From Flavobacterium collinsii (lineage in GTDB: Bacteria; Bacteroidota; Bacteroidia; Flavobacteriales; Flavobacteriaceae), in assembly GCF_902804485.1 (NCBI RefSeq), contig NZ_CADCST010000061.1, positions 23,619 through 87,618 of the forward strand: DNA of 64,000 bases, read 5' to 3'. Made by a program: the position numbers and the translations under genes. Numbering within the stretch: the first letter of the stretch is position 1; each line of letters starts with the position of its first letter. Below are positions 25,331 to 33,769 of the stretch, in pieces. The notes under the pieces are model-generated. The model ran no database searches, was not told where the DNA came from, and worked only from the letters and a program-made list of their open reading frames with translations.

Positions 25331-26086
25331 ATGAAATTATACAAACTACTTAGTTTTTCTTTTTTATTTGTAACACTCACAAGTTGTACTTTTACCGAGA
25401 GCATTTACGTGAATGATAACGGAACCGGAAAGTTTTCTTTAAACATGGACGGTTCTTCTTTAATGGCAATGGCTGGGAATCAGATAGGAGATCAATTGGG
25501 AGCTGATGCCAAAAAAAATGTAGATTCTACCTTTACCTTCAAACAATTACTGGCTGATAAAAGCGAAAGTATTTCAAAATTATCTCCTGAAGTTCAAAGC
25601 GAGATTAAAAAACTGGAAGACCTTGTGGTTAATATTAAAACGAATGAGGAAAAAAAAGAATTTCTGATGGCATTTTCAGAAGATTTTAAAAATGTGAATG
25701 AATTACACGATATATTACAGTCAATCAACACTCTTCAAAAACTAGTAGGAGGAGCGGATGCATCAACACCTTTTGTAGGAGGTTTGGGGGATAATAATAG
25801 TACAGTAAACTACAATTATGACGGAAAGAAATTTACCCGTAAGGCGATAGTCGATAAACAAAAACTGGCTGCAAAAGTACAGGATTCAACCGCAGAAATG
25901 TCAAAAATGGTTTTTGCATCATCTACTTACGTGATAAAATACCACTTCCCAAAACGCATTAAAAAAGTCTCAAATCCGACGGCTTTGTTTAGTGAAGACC
26001 GAAAAACAATTACAATTCAATACCCTTTTACGGATTATATGGAGAATCCTGACAAGCTCAACTTTGACGTTGAGTTTGAAAAATAA
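25331..26086 (+). CDS. Hypothetical lipoprotein upstream of lipB
   Basis: A 251-residue lipoprotein with lipobox TSC near residue 19 (LTSCTF). The mature part begins FTESIYVNDNGTGKFSLNMDGS, a strand-rich start, has a long helical middle rich in Lys and Glu (about residues 75-140), and returns to strands at the end (YVIKYHFPKRIKKVSN). I do not recognise the family beyond being a conserved flavobacterial hypothetical. It lies 5 bases before lipB and is probably cotranscribed. Confidence 0.7.
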   Translation: MKLYKLLSFSFLFVTLTSCTFTESIYVNDNGTGKFSLNMDGSSLMAMAGNQIGDQLGADAKKNVDSTFTFKQLLADKSESISKLSPEVQSEIKKLEDLVVNIKTNEEKKEFLMAFSEDFKNVNELHDILQSINTLQKLVGGADASTPFVGGLGDNNSTVNYNYDGKKFTRKAIVDKQKLAAKVQDSTAEMSKMVFASSTYVIKYHFPKRIKKVSNPTALFSEDRKTITIQYPFTDYMENPDKLNFDVEFEK

Positions 26087-26091
26087 TTAAA

Positions 26092-26790
26092 ATGAATAAA
26101 AAAATTCAACTTCAGGATTTAGGAAGTAAAGATTATAAAGCGACCTGGGAATATCAGGAAGAACTTTTTAAAGACATAGTCGACCTAAAAATAAGAAACC
26201 GAAGAGAAGAGCTTGATTTAGAAACACCCAACTACTTATTGTTTGTAGAACATCCGCACGTTTATACACTGGGAAAAAGCGGTGATTTTGAGAATTTGCT
26301 CCTAAACGAAAAACAGCTGGAGGCCAAAGGTGCTACCTTTTATAAAATCAACCGTGGTGGCGATATTACCTATCATGGACCAGGACAGATTGTGGGTTAC
26401 CCAATCTTGGACTTGGAGAATTTCTTTACCGATATTCATAAGTATTTACGTTTTCTGGAAGAATCGATCATCCTTACTTTAGAAGAATACGGTTTAAAGT
26501 GCGGACGAAGTGATGGAGAAACAGGAGTGTGGTTAGATGTAGGGACTCCGTTTGCCAGAAAAATTTGTGCACTTGGTGTTCGCGCGTCGCGCTGGGTAAC
26601 CATGCATGGATTTGCTTTAAATGTAAATGTCGATTTGGGATACTTCGATAACATTATTCCATGTGGAATCCGCGGTAAAGGAGTGACTTCGTTGCAGGTA
26701 GAGCTTGGTGTTGAAAGAGTAGATGAGGCTGAAGTAAAAGCAAAAATAATCAAACATTTAACCCATTTGTTTGAAGCCGAGTTTGTTTAA
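26092..26790 (+). CDS. lipB: Octanoyl-[ACP]:protein N-octanoyltransferase
   Basis: LipB transfers octanoyl from acyl carrier protein to lipoyl domains of 2-oxoacid dehydrogenases and GcvH, the first step of lipoate synthesis. The signature RGGDITYHGPGQIVGYPI is at residues 88-105. The catalytic pair is Lys157 in ARKICALGVRA and Cys191 in IIPCGIRGKGVTS. The 232 residues fit the family. It is 5 bases after a lipoprotein gene and 25 bases before an AraC-type regulator, forming an operon. Confidence 0.95.
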   Translation: MNKKIQLQDLGSKDYKATWEYQEELFKDIVDLKIRNRREELDLETPNYLLFVEHPHVYTLGKSGDFENLLLNEKQLEAKGATFYKINRGGDITYHGPGQIVGYPILDLENFFTDIHKYLRFLEESIILTLEEYGLKCGRSDGETGVWLDVGTPFARKICALGVRASRWVTMHGFALNVNVDLGYFDNIIPCGIRGKGVTSLQVELGVERVDEAEVKAKIIKHLTHLFEAEFV

Positions 26791-26815
26791 ATAGGCTTTC
26801 TAGATATAAAAAGAT

Positions 26816-27637
26816 ATGGCAGATGCTGAAGAAAATAACAATTATAAAATTGCTGTTCCTTCAGCATTTGATACCGTTTTTTCGCATTTTTACTTTGCGC
26901 AGAATAAAACCGATATTCCTGTAACGAAAACATTATTACCTAGTTTTCAGACGATCTTAGTCTTTGTTTTTGGAAAAGGAGCCTCTTTAAGATCAAATCA
27001 AAATATGATTCTGGAAGCAGAGCGATGTCTCGTTTTAGGACCAATAAAACAAGCCTTTGAGTACACCTTAAATCCTGATTCAGAGATTCTGGTAGCCAAC
27101 TTTAAAGAAGATGCTTTCTACCGATTCTTTGGAAGCGCGCTTCTGACGCATTCTTTGCCTGTTCATCCCGACACTTTGATGGTTGAAAATTGTTTTGCCG
27201 CTTTGTGGGAGGAGCTAAAAGAATTGGCTGATCCCAAAAAACGGGTGGATCATATTTTAGAATTCTGTAAACCTTATTTGCGGGAACAGCATTCCATTAC
27301 CTCTCTTTTGGCCGATTTTAGAGAAAAAAATATCAATCCGATAAAAGCGACTGCCTCTAAAACAAATCAATCAGAACGAAATGTTCAATTGAATCAAAAG
27401 AAGTTTTTTGGTTATACCATTAAAGAAATTAATCGTTACGAGCGTTTTTTGAAAGCAGTAGAAGCAATTCAAAAGGATATTCTAAAAAACGCTAAAACAG
27501 ATTGGCTTGCCATTGTTGAGCAATGCGGTTATTACGATCAGAGTCAGTTGATACATGATTTTAAACATTATATGAATATTTCTCCGACTAAATTTCTGAA
27601 ATTTCAAAACGATATCTGTAACTCAAAGACAGAATAG
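26816..27637 (+). CDS. AraC-family transcriptional regulator
   Basis: A 273-residue regulator. The N-terminal part (about residues 10-150) is a cupin-like sensor of the type with FQTILVFVFGKGASL. The C-terminal part carries the AraC HTH: VQLNQKKFFGYTIKEINRYERFLKAV, then IVEQCGYYDQSQLIHDFKHY and the closing ISPTKFLKF. It probably controls a nearby or distant gene in response to a small molecule. The downstream flavoprotein gene has its own promoter, so a target there is plausible but unproven. Confidence 0.85.
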   Translation: MADAEENNNYKIAVPSAFDTVFSHFYFAQNKTDIPVTKTLLPSFQTILVFVFGKGASLRSNQNMILEAERCLVLGPIKQAFEYTLNPDSEILVANFKEDAFYRFFGSALLTHSLPVHPDTLMVENCFAALWEELKELADPKKRVDHILEFCKPYLREQHSITSLLADFREKNINPIKATASKTNQSERNVQLNQKKFFGYTIKEINRYERFLKAVEAIQKDILKNAKTDWLAIVEQCGYYDQSQLIHDFKHYMNISPTKFLKFQNDICNSKTE

Positions 27638-27658
27638 CCCCTTTTCGTTTTCTTACAA

Positions 27659-27687
27659 TTGTGATCGGATCAGCAGTTTTACATTTG
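27659..27687 (+). promoter_or_regulatory. Complete Bacteroidota promoter (TTG-18-TACATTTG)
   Basis: TTG at 27659-27661 and TACATTTG at 27680-27687 are separated by 18 bases, one of the best matches in the window to the phylum consensus. It lies about 28 bases before the flavoprotein ATG. Confidence 0.7.
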
Positions 27688-27715
27688 TCATGTTCAATCT
27701 TAAAAAACAGAAAAC

Positions 27716-28306
27716 ATGAAAAATTTAATTGTTTACGCACATCCCAATTCAACTAGTTTAAACCATTACTTCAAACAAATTGTTATGGAGAACCTTGAGA
27801 AATCAGGGCAGGAAGTTATCATACGCGATTTAAACGCCCTCCATTTTAATCCGGTTTTGTCTCTGGAGGATATGAATGGGCAAAGAGTGGGAGAAATTGC
27901 TGACGAGGTAAAAAGAGAACAGGATTTTATTAGCTGGGCTGATCGTATTGTTTTTATTTATCCAATTTGGTGGACCGGAATGCCGGCGATCATGAAAGGG
28001 TATGTCGATCGGGTTTTTAGTTATGGATTTGCTTATCGTTACGATAAGGGGATTCAAAAAGGGCTGTTGACCGGGAAACAAACCATCATAATCAATTCGC
28101 ACGGGAAATCAAATACAGAATACGAGTCCATCGGAATGGATAAAGCTTTGATCTTAACTTCAGACTTCGGAATTTTTAAGTATTGCGGATTGGAAGTTCA
28201 AAAACATTTTTATTTTGATAAGGCAGACAGAGCTTCTGACGAGAATATTTCGGAATGGACCAGTCAGCTTCAGGAAATGTTTCAGGAAAAGGTTGTATGC
28301 GACTAA
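27716..28306 (+). CDS. NAD(P)H oxidoreductase, flavodoxin-like fold (quinone reductase/MdaB type)
   Basis: A 196-residue flavodoxin-like protein of the NAD(P)H quinone reductase family. The FMN/FAD phosphate loop is AHPNSTSLNHYF near residue 9. The isoalloxazine-binding motif PIWWTGMPAIMKGYVDRV is at about residues 82-100. It would reduce quinones or similar electrophiles with two electrons from NAD(P)H, a detoxification role. It has its own strong promoter and is flanked by two regulators (AraC before, Crp/Fnr after), either of which could control it. Confidence 0.88.
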   Translation: MKNLIVYAHPNSTSLNHYFKQIVMENLEKSGQEVIIRDLNALHFNPVLSLEDMNGQRVGEIADEVKREQDFISWADRIVFIYPIWWTGMPAIMKGYVDRVFSYGFAYRYDKGIQKGLLTGKQTIIINSHGKSNTEYESIGMDKALILTSDFGIFKYCGLEVQKHFYFDKADRASDENISEWTSQLQEMFQEKVVCD

Positions 28307-28398
28307 TTTGTTATATTTCTGCTTCAGAGCAGTTTAGAGCAATTTTTTCGAATAGTTTTAGTTATCTATTAAACCATTTTTTCTAAAAACCTGATACC

Positions 28399-28980
28399 AT
28401 GCAAAATGTAATTACTGACCTGTCCCGATTTATGGAATTTAATGAAACGGAAAGTATGGCCTTTAAAAACATACTTAAACTAAAGAAAGTCAAAAAAAAC
28501 GAACATCTTTTAGTAGAAGGCGATGTTTGTAATTTTGGAGTTTTTATTGCAGAAGGATGCATTCGTTACTATTATTCACTTGATGGTGTCGAATCTACCG
28601 GAAATTTCTTTTTTGAAAATGACTGGTACTCTGATTTTGAGAGTTTTTTATACAACAAACCGTCATTGCTGAATATCGAAGCTCTGGAAGACTGTGTGCT
28701 GTATTTGGCCTATAAACACGATTTTGAAAAACTGGTTTCTGAATATCCGGTATTTAACTCTTTCCTGCGCATTATGATGGAAAGAACCATCAAAGGATTG
28801 ACGGGTAGAAATATGGCAATGTCTTTATTGTCTCATGAAGAACGTTATTTGCGGTTTGTAAAATATTGCCCGAAAGTAGTCGAAAGAGTTTCGTTAAAAC
28901 ACATCGCCAGTTATTTAGGAATTCAGCCGGAAAGTTTAAGTCGGATCAGAACCAGGATTACATTGAACAGTAAATCTTAA
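28399..28980 (+). CDS. Crp/Fnr-family transcriptional regulator
   Basis: A 193-residue regulator with an N-terminal cyclic-nucleotide-binding-type beta-roll (KKNEHLLVEGDVCNFGVFIAEG, about residues 32-55). The C-terminal winged HTH is VSLKHIASYLGIQPESLSRI. No cysteine cluster of FNR type is present, and the ligand-binding Arg/Glu pattern of CRP is not obvious, so the signal is unknown. Length is normal for the short flavobacterial group. It lies 67 bases upstream of the TonB receptor gene. Confidence 0.88.
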   Translation: MQNVITDLSRFMEFNETESMAFKNILKLKKVKKNEHLLVEGDVCNFGVFIAEGCIRYYYSLDGVESTGNFFFENDWYSDFESFLYNKPSLLNIEALEDCVLYLAYKHDFEKLVSEYPVFNSFLRIMMERTIKGLTGRNMAMSLLSHEERYLRFVKYCPKVVERVSLKHIASYLGIQPESLSRIRTRITLNSKS

Positions 28981-29012
28981 CTCAAGTCAATTTTTAAGAA
29001 AATTCAGCTCTT

Positions 29013-29020
29013 TACTTTTG
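29013..29020 (+). promoter_or_regulatory. -7 promoter element TACTTTTG of the TonB receptor gene
   Basis: TACTTTTG fits TAnnTTTG, 27 bases before the receptor ATG. No -33 element is seen. Confidence 0.45.
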
Positions 29021-29047
29021 CTTTTATAACTGTAAAGCAAAATAAAA

Positions 29048-31423
29048 ATGAAAAGAATATTCTTGATTATTATAGGTTTTTTTGGGCTGATAACCTATGC
29101 TCAAACGGGAACTGTAAAGGGAAAAATCATTGATAAACAATCCGAGAAACCACTTATTGGAGTTGTTATTTTATTGATAGGTGATGAGAAGAAAAACGCC
29201 ATTTCAGATGCTGATGGTAATTTTAAACTGGCCAATGTACCGCTGGGTCGACAGAGTCTTAGTTTTAGTTTTCAGGGCTATGAAAACACATCGGTTTCTG
29301 ATCTTGATATTACCACAGGAAAAGATAATTTGTTAACGGTTTCGATGATCGAAAAGTTCAATACACTTGACGAAATTATTGTGTCCTCAGGTTCTAATAA
29401 AGCCAAACCGCTTAACAAAATGGCATTAGTATCAACCAAACAATTTACTACAGAAGAAGTCAGTCGATATGCAGGAGGAAGGAGTGATGTGGCTCGTTTG
29501 GTTTCTAATTTTGCCGGAGTTTCTACCGGAGATGACAGCCGCAACGATATTGTTGTAAGAGGGAATTCGCCGTCTGGAATGTTGTGGAGAATAGAAGGAA
29601 TGCCAGTTCCGAGTCCCAATCACTTTTCGACATTGGGAACTACAGGAGGGCCAATTTCGGCTTTGAATCCAAATCTTTTGGCCAATTCTGATTTTTTAAC
29701 TTCAGCCTTTCCAGCGGAGTATGGAAATGCAATTGGAGGTGTTTTTGATCTGAGTTTCCGAAAAGGAAATCCCGATGATTACGAATACATGCTGAGTGCC
29801 GGTGCTTATCCGGGAGTCGAATTTATGGCAGAAGGACCGCTTGGTAAAAAAGGAGGTTCGTTTGTAGCGGCGGCAAGATATGGCTTTGTCGGGGTTCTGG
29901 GAATAGCGGGTACAGATGCACAGCCCAATTATAGAGATATCAGTTTTAATATTGATTTAGGAAAAAGTAAAGCAGGCAATTTCTCTCTTTTTGGAATCTA
30001 CGGAACGTCGGATATTGATTTTCTGGGAGATAAAATAGATAAAGAAGACCCTTTTGCAGCCCAGGATGAGGATGCTTACGTAAAATCGGGATTTGCTTCG
30101 TTTGGTTTGAAGCACAATCTGGACATTGGAACAAAATCGTATTTGAAAACCATTGTCGGTTTTTCAAATTCAAATAACTCCTACGAGAATTTCCGTTATT
30201 ATAACTTCAACACTGCCGCAGAAAACCGTTTGTCTTTTACAGATATTAATAACAATGAAAACAGAGTGACATTCTCGACTTTATTCAATTCTAAAATCAA
30301 TAAAAAGACAACTTTCAGGGCGGGTTTGCTTTTTGAGAATTATACACTTGATGCTAAAATGTCTTCGCGTGACCGACAGCAGGACAACGATGGTGATGGT
30401 TACCCGGATTTTGTTCAGCTGATAAACAACAGTGGGAATTACAATGTTATTCAGCCGTTTGCTCAGGGGCAATTTCGTCTGACGGAGAAGCTAACTTTTA
30501 ATGCCGGTATTCATGGGCAGTATTTTTCTATAAATAAGGAGTTTGCTTTTGAACCTAGGGCTGCTCTGGCCTATGCAGTAAATCAAAGGAACACGATTAG
30601 TTTTGGTTATGGTCTGCACCATCAAGGTGTTCCGGCTCCGATACTATTTCTGAATGAATTTGTAAATGGAACTCAGGTTCAGACCAACAAGAATCTGGAT
30701 TTAGTTCAAAGTCAGCATTATGTTTTGGGCTATGATGTGCGGTTGGCCAGAAAATGGAGGGGAAAAGTAGAGCTTTATTATCAGGATATCAGCAAGGCAG
30801 GAGTGCAGCCTTTTCCAAGCAGTTATTCGACCTTAACAGAAGGAGCCGATTTTAGTTATTCTATTGATAAAACGTCTTTGGTAAGTAAGGGAAGCGGATA
30901 CAATCAGGGTATTGAATTTACCGTCGAAAAATTCTTTAGTGAAGGCTATTATGCTTTGTTTACCACCTCGCTTTTTGAAAGTAAATATAAAGGAAGTGAT
31001 GGTATAGAACGAAACTCACCTTTTAATAACGGATACATTATTAATTTGTTAGGAGGGAAAGAATTTAGAATAGGGAAGGCAAAGAAAAATGTTTTTTCGA
31101 TTGATACCAAATTCACAACTGCTGGAGGGCGTTATTATACACCGGTAGATTTGGTCGCTTCAAACAATGCCGGTTATGAAATTAGAGATGATGCAAATGC
31201 CTTTAGCAAACAGTATGATCCTTATTTAAGGTTGGATGTTAAATTCGGAATTAAATTTAATAGCAAAAGAAAGAAAAGGTTTCATCAGTTTTATATAGAC
31301 CTTCAAAATGTGACCAACCATACCAATATTTTTACGAAGGAATACAATCGATTAACGAATAGTGTCAATCAGAAAGATCAAATTGGTTTTTCACCTGATT
31401 TTGGATATAAATTTCAATTTTAG
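29048..31423 (+). CDS. TonB-dependent receptor with carboxypeptidase-like N-terminal domain
   Basis: A 791-residue outer-membrane receptor. After a signal peptide (about residues 1-19, ending YAQ) comes a carboxypeptidase-regulatory-like domain (GTVKGKIIDKQSEKPLIGVV, about 22-105), then a plug domain (RNDIVVRGNSPSGMLWRIEG, near residue 160) and a 22-strand-type barrel ending in FGYKFQF. It is not of SusC type: no SusD partner follows, and the length is below the 1000 or so residues of SusC. Substrate is unknown; siderophores or other TonB substrates are possible. Confidence 0.9.
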   Translation: MKRIFLIIIGFFGLITYAQTGTVKGKIIDKQSEKPLIGVVILLIGDEKKNAISDADGNFKLANVPLGRQSLSFSFQGYENTSVSDLDITTGKDNLLTVSMIEKFNTLDEIIVSSGSNKAKPLNKMALVSTKQFTTEEVSRYAGGRSDVARLVSNFAGVSTGDDSRNDIVVRGNSPSGMLWRIEGMPVPSPNHFSTLGTTGGPISALNPNLLANSDFLTSAFPAEYGNAIGGVFDLSFRKGNPDDYEYMLSAGAYPGVEFMAEGPLGKKGGSFVAAARYGFVGVLGIAGTDAQPNYRDISFNIDLGKSKAGNFSLFGIYGTSDIDFLGDKIDKEDPFAAQDEDAYVKSGFASFGLKHNLDIGTKSYLKTIVGFSNSNNSYENFRYYNFNTAAENRLSFTDINNNENRVTFSTLFNSKINKKTTFRAGLLFENYTLDAKMSSRDRQQDNDGDGYPDFVQLINNSGNYNVIQPFAQGQFRLTEKLTFNAGIHGQYFSINKEFAFEPRAALAYAVNQRNTISFGYGLHHQGVPAPILFLNEFVNGTQVQTNKNLDLVQSQHYVLGYDVRLARKWRGKVELYYQDISKAGVQPFPSSYSTLTEGADFSYSIDKTSLVSKGSGYNQGIEFTVEKFFSEGYYALFTTSLFESKYKGSDGIERNSPFNNGYIINLLGGKEFRIGKAKKNVFSIDTKFTTAGGRYYTPVDLVASNNAGYEIRDDANAFSKQYDPYLRLDVKFGIKFNSKRKKRFHQFYIDLQNVTNHTNIFTKEYNRLTNSVNQKDQIGFSPDFGYKFQF

Positions 31424-31442
31424 TTTTTTACATAGAAGAAAA

Positions 31443-31486
31443 CAACAAATGAAAACAATAAAAGGATCTTCCGTTTTCATTTGTTG
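31443..31486. terminator. Bidirectional terminator between TonB receptor and OmpA genes
   Basis: A perfect 14-bp stem (CAACAAATGAAAAC / GTTTTCATTTGTTG) with a 16-base loop lies between the two convergent genes. Confidence 0.7.
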
Positions 31487-31510
31487 TATTAAGGCCTTCG
31501 AGAATGGGTA

Positions 31511-32521
31511 TTACAATTTTACAATTTCTACCCTGCGATTTTTTGCTTTGTTCTCTTCACTAGTATTATCGGCAATAGGTTTATCGGAGCCCCAACCTTT
31601 TGTTTGTAATCTGGATGCATTTATCCCCTTGGAGATTAAGGCCGTTTTTACAGCACTTGCTCTTTCTTCAGAAAGTTTTTTATTCTGCGCCGCAAGACCA
31701 GTATTATCGGTATGACCTTCAATGGTAATTTTAAGGCTGCTATTAGCAGTTAGTAATTTTTGAATTTCATCAATTATAGGCGAAGATTCTGTTTTTATAG
31801 TAGCTTTATTGGTGTCGAAATTAATGTACAGTGCGATGTGGCCTTTAGAATCGAGCTCTTTCTTCATTTCATCTGCTTTGGTAAGCGAAGCTGTCATTTT
31901 AAAAGGTTTTGTTTCCAGAATCATCCATCCTGCAGAAACAGCATCGTCACCAGGAGTAAGTTGAACCCAGATATTTCTATCCGGACGGCGAATAAGATAG
32001 GTTGTTGTAATGGCATTACCCATAAAGCCATAACCATTCATGTATTTGATACGGTTGTTCTCCGGAATCGTATAAGAGGAATCTGAATGAACTTTCATTT
32101 CAGATATTTTTACACCATCAATGCTTTTAATTAATTCCTCTAAATTTTTTGCTACTTCAAGATCACTATATGATTTTCCTTCTTTTGCAGTAATCCTGGC
32201 ATAGAATATTTTTCCTTCTGGTTTTTCAAAATGGTCTTTCACCCAAAAATAAGCAACGTCATAATCAGCTGTATTATTCTTTGGAGTGCCTTCGTAATTT
32301 TCGGGTAGGTTAAAGTAAGGAAAAGCGCCAAGAGGTTTGTCCGAAACGGGGATAGCATTAATCTCGAATTTTTTAACTGAAGTCTCTGTTGGGGGAGTTT
32401 CAGTAGCTGGGGTTGATACAAGAGAATCTGTGTTATCTGTCACATCATTCTGCTTTTTGTTGGAATTGCATGCCAGGGTGATGCATGCAATTAGAAATAA
32501 TGTTAAAAATTTGATTTTCAT
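31511..32521 (-). CDS. OmpA-family lipoprotein
   Basis: A 336-residue lipoprotein with lipobox TLAC (Cys18). The start is ATG 32521, which places the signal peptide at the N-terminus; an in-frame ATG 54 bases upstream lacks signal character. The N-terminal and central regions (about residues 40-215) hold a domain I do not recognise. The C-terminal OmpA peptidoglycan-binding domain (about 225-336) shows INFDTNKATIKTES, IEGHTDNTG and KNRRVEIVKL. It probably anchors the outer membrane to peptidoglycan. A TAnnTTTG element lies 24 bases upstream. Confidence 0.87.
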   Translation of the reverse strand: MKIKFLTLFLIACITLACNSNKKQNDVTDNTDSLVSTPATETPPTETSVKKFEINAIPVSDKPLGAFPYFNLPENYEGTPKNNTADYDVAYFWVKDHFEKPEGKIFYARITAKEGKSYSDLEVAKNLEELIKSIDGVKISEMKVHSDSSYTIPENNRIKYMNGYGFMGNAITTTYLIRRPDRNIWVQLTPGDDAVSAGWMILETKPFKMTASLTKADEMKKELDSKGHIALYINFDTNKATIKTESSPIIDEIQKLLTANSSLKITIEGHTDNTGLAAQNKKLSEERASAVKTALISKGINASRLQTKGWGSDKPIADNTSEENKAKNRRVEIVKL

Positions 32522-32544
32522 GTAGTTAGTTTTGTGTTGAAAAT

Positions 32545-32552
32545 CAAAGATA
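32545..32552 (-). promoter_or_regulatory. -7 promoter element TATCTTTG of the OmpA gene
   Basis: Minus-strand TATCTTTG matches TAnnTTTG and lies 24 bases before the chosen start, which supports that start over the upstream ATG. Confidence 0.5.
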
Positions 32553-32723
32553 GCAAAGCGAAGAGATTTTAACAAAAAAAAGAATCAGTTTAATGGAGTT
32601 TTTTTTGAATGTAATGTTTTGAAAAAGTGATTGTTAGTGTTGATTTTATCTTTGCGTTTTTGTGAGATTTAGTATAGATTTACTTTATACGAAACGACAT
32701 TTAGCTGAAGTAATTCACTTTCT

Positions 32724-33380
32724 TTAAAATAACTCCAACTGAGTAGGCAGTAATTTAAAGGACATTCTATGGTATTTTGTAGTACCGTACTTTTTAATGG
32801 CTTCACGATGTTCTTTTGTTGGGTAGCCTTTATTTTTTTTCCAATTGTACATTGGAAATTCTTCGTGAATCTGATCCATATATTCGTCACGATAGGTTTT
32901 GGCAAGAACCGAAGCAGCAGCAATACTTAAAAACTTAGCATCACCTTTTATAATACTTTGATTCGGGATTGATTTTAGCAATTCGATTTCAGTTGTAGTA
33001 AATTGTTTCCCAACAGTATTCTTTAGACCCAGCTTTGCATTTAGCGATCGGTTTCCATCAACAATAATAAACTCAGGTTCAGGATTTAATTTTAAAACAC
33101 ATTCCTGCATTCCTTTCATTGAAGCATTCAGGATATTTATTTCGTCAATTTCATCAGGGAATAAATGTGTAACGGCAAAACAGATGGCATGTTCTTCTAT
33201 AATAGGTTTTAGCAGAGATCTTGCTTTTTCAGACAATTGTTTACTGTCGTTTAGAGTTTGATTTTCAAAATCAGCAGGTAAAATTACGGCTGCTGCAGTT
33301 ACGGGTCCAGCCAAACATCCCCGACCAGCTTCGTCAGTTCCGGTTTCTAAAAGATGTCCTGAGTAATTTTTTTGAAGCAT
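32724..33380 (-). CDS. rnhB: Ribonuclease HII
   Basis: RNase HII removes ribonucleotides and RNA primers from DNA-RNA hybrids. The catalytic motif [14 protein letters not shown] carries Asp16 and Glu17; [11 protein letters not shown] holds a further catalytic Asp. With the start at ATG 33380 the protein has 218 residues; an ATG 27 bases further upstream would lie ahead of the probable transcription start and is disfavoured. [22 protein letters not shown] segment shortened here to [15 protein letters not shown] is the family's C-terminal signature. Confidence 0.93.
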   Translation of the reverse strand: MLQKNYSGHLLETGTDEAGRGCLAGPVTAAAVILPADFENQTLNDSKQLSEKARSLLKPIIEEHAICFAVTHLFPDEIDEINILNASMKGMQECVLKLNPEPEFIIVDGNRSLNAKLGLKNTVGKQFTTTEIELLKSIPNQSIIKGDAKFLSIAAASVLAKTYRDEYMDQIHEEFPMYNWKKNKGYPTKEHREAIKKYGTTKYHRMSFKLLPTQLELF

Positions 33381-33404
33381 TTTCTGTTTTTTTATATTCA
33401 AAGT

Positions 33405-33412
33405 CAAAAATA
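33405..33412 (-). promoter_or_regulatory. -7 promoter element TATTTTTG of rnhB
   Basis: Minus-strand TATTTTTG matches TAnnTTTG, 24 bases before ATG 33380. It decides the rnhB start because the upstream ATG at 33407 falls inside the element. Confidence 0.5.
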
Positions 33413-33553
33413 TTGTAATTTTTTTTAATAGCGTTTAAAATCTCTTCTTTAATAATAGCCTGGATTTGCGAAAAAAAAGAAAAAAAGATGTAATTTAAAA
33501 GATGTTCGCAAAAGCAGATCTTATTTTTTTAACAGGTTTGCTTTTTATGAGGA

Positions 33554-33600
33554 TTAAGTGTTAAAAGGGTGTTAAGTGTTAAAATTACATAAATTTATGT
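33554..33600. promoter_or_regulatory. Direct repeats and palindrome upstream of susC
   Basis: TTAAGTGTTAAAA occurs twice, at 33554-33566 and 33572-33584, with an 18-base period. It is followed at 33587-33600 by the perfect 14-base palindrome ACATAAATTTATGT. They lie about 170-215 bases before the susC ATG and are good candidates for regulator binding sites. The rest of the roughly 360-base rnhB-susC gap is AT-rich with no gene seen. Confidence 0.5.
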
Positions 33601-33710
33601 TTTTAGTAAAAAAATAAGGAATATTGCTACTAAAAAGAATGGAATCTAAACGAATTATGATGGATGTTGATAGATGTTTAGGAATTTAGACTAAAATTAA
33701 GTTAAAAAAT

Positions 33711-33742
33711 TTTGGAGTTTTAAGAAATAATTAAGATGTTTG
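33711..33742 (+). promoter_or_regulatory. Probable susC promoter (TTTG-20-GATGTTTG)
   Basis: TTTG at 33711-33714 and GATGTTTG at 33735-33742, a one-base departure from TAnnTTTG, are separated by 20 bases. The element is 28 bases before the susC ATG. Confidence 0.45.
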
Positions 33743-33769
33743 CGCCATACTAATTCAAAATAAATTAAA

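Noticed and set aside
28399..28980. Crp/Fnr gene as truncated
   Set aside because: Although only 193 residues, it has both the sensor roll and a complete HTH; the short C-terminus is normal for this flavobacterial group.
32522..32575. Earlier start for the OmpA lipoprotein
   Set aside because: The extension lacks signal-peptide character and overlaps the promoter element at 32545.
33639..33689. 16-codon ORF in the susC upstream region
   Set aside because: No composition bias, no following hairpin and no link to the function of susC, unlike the ilvA leader peptide.
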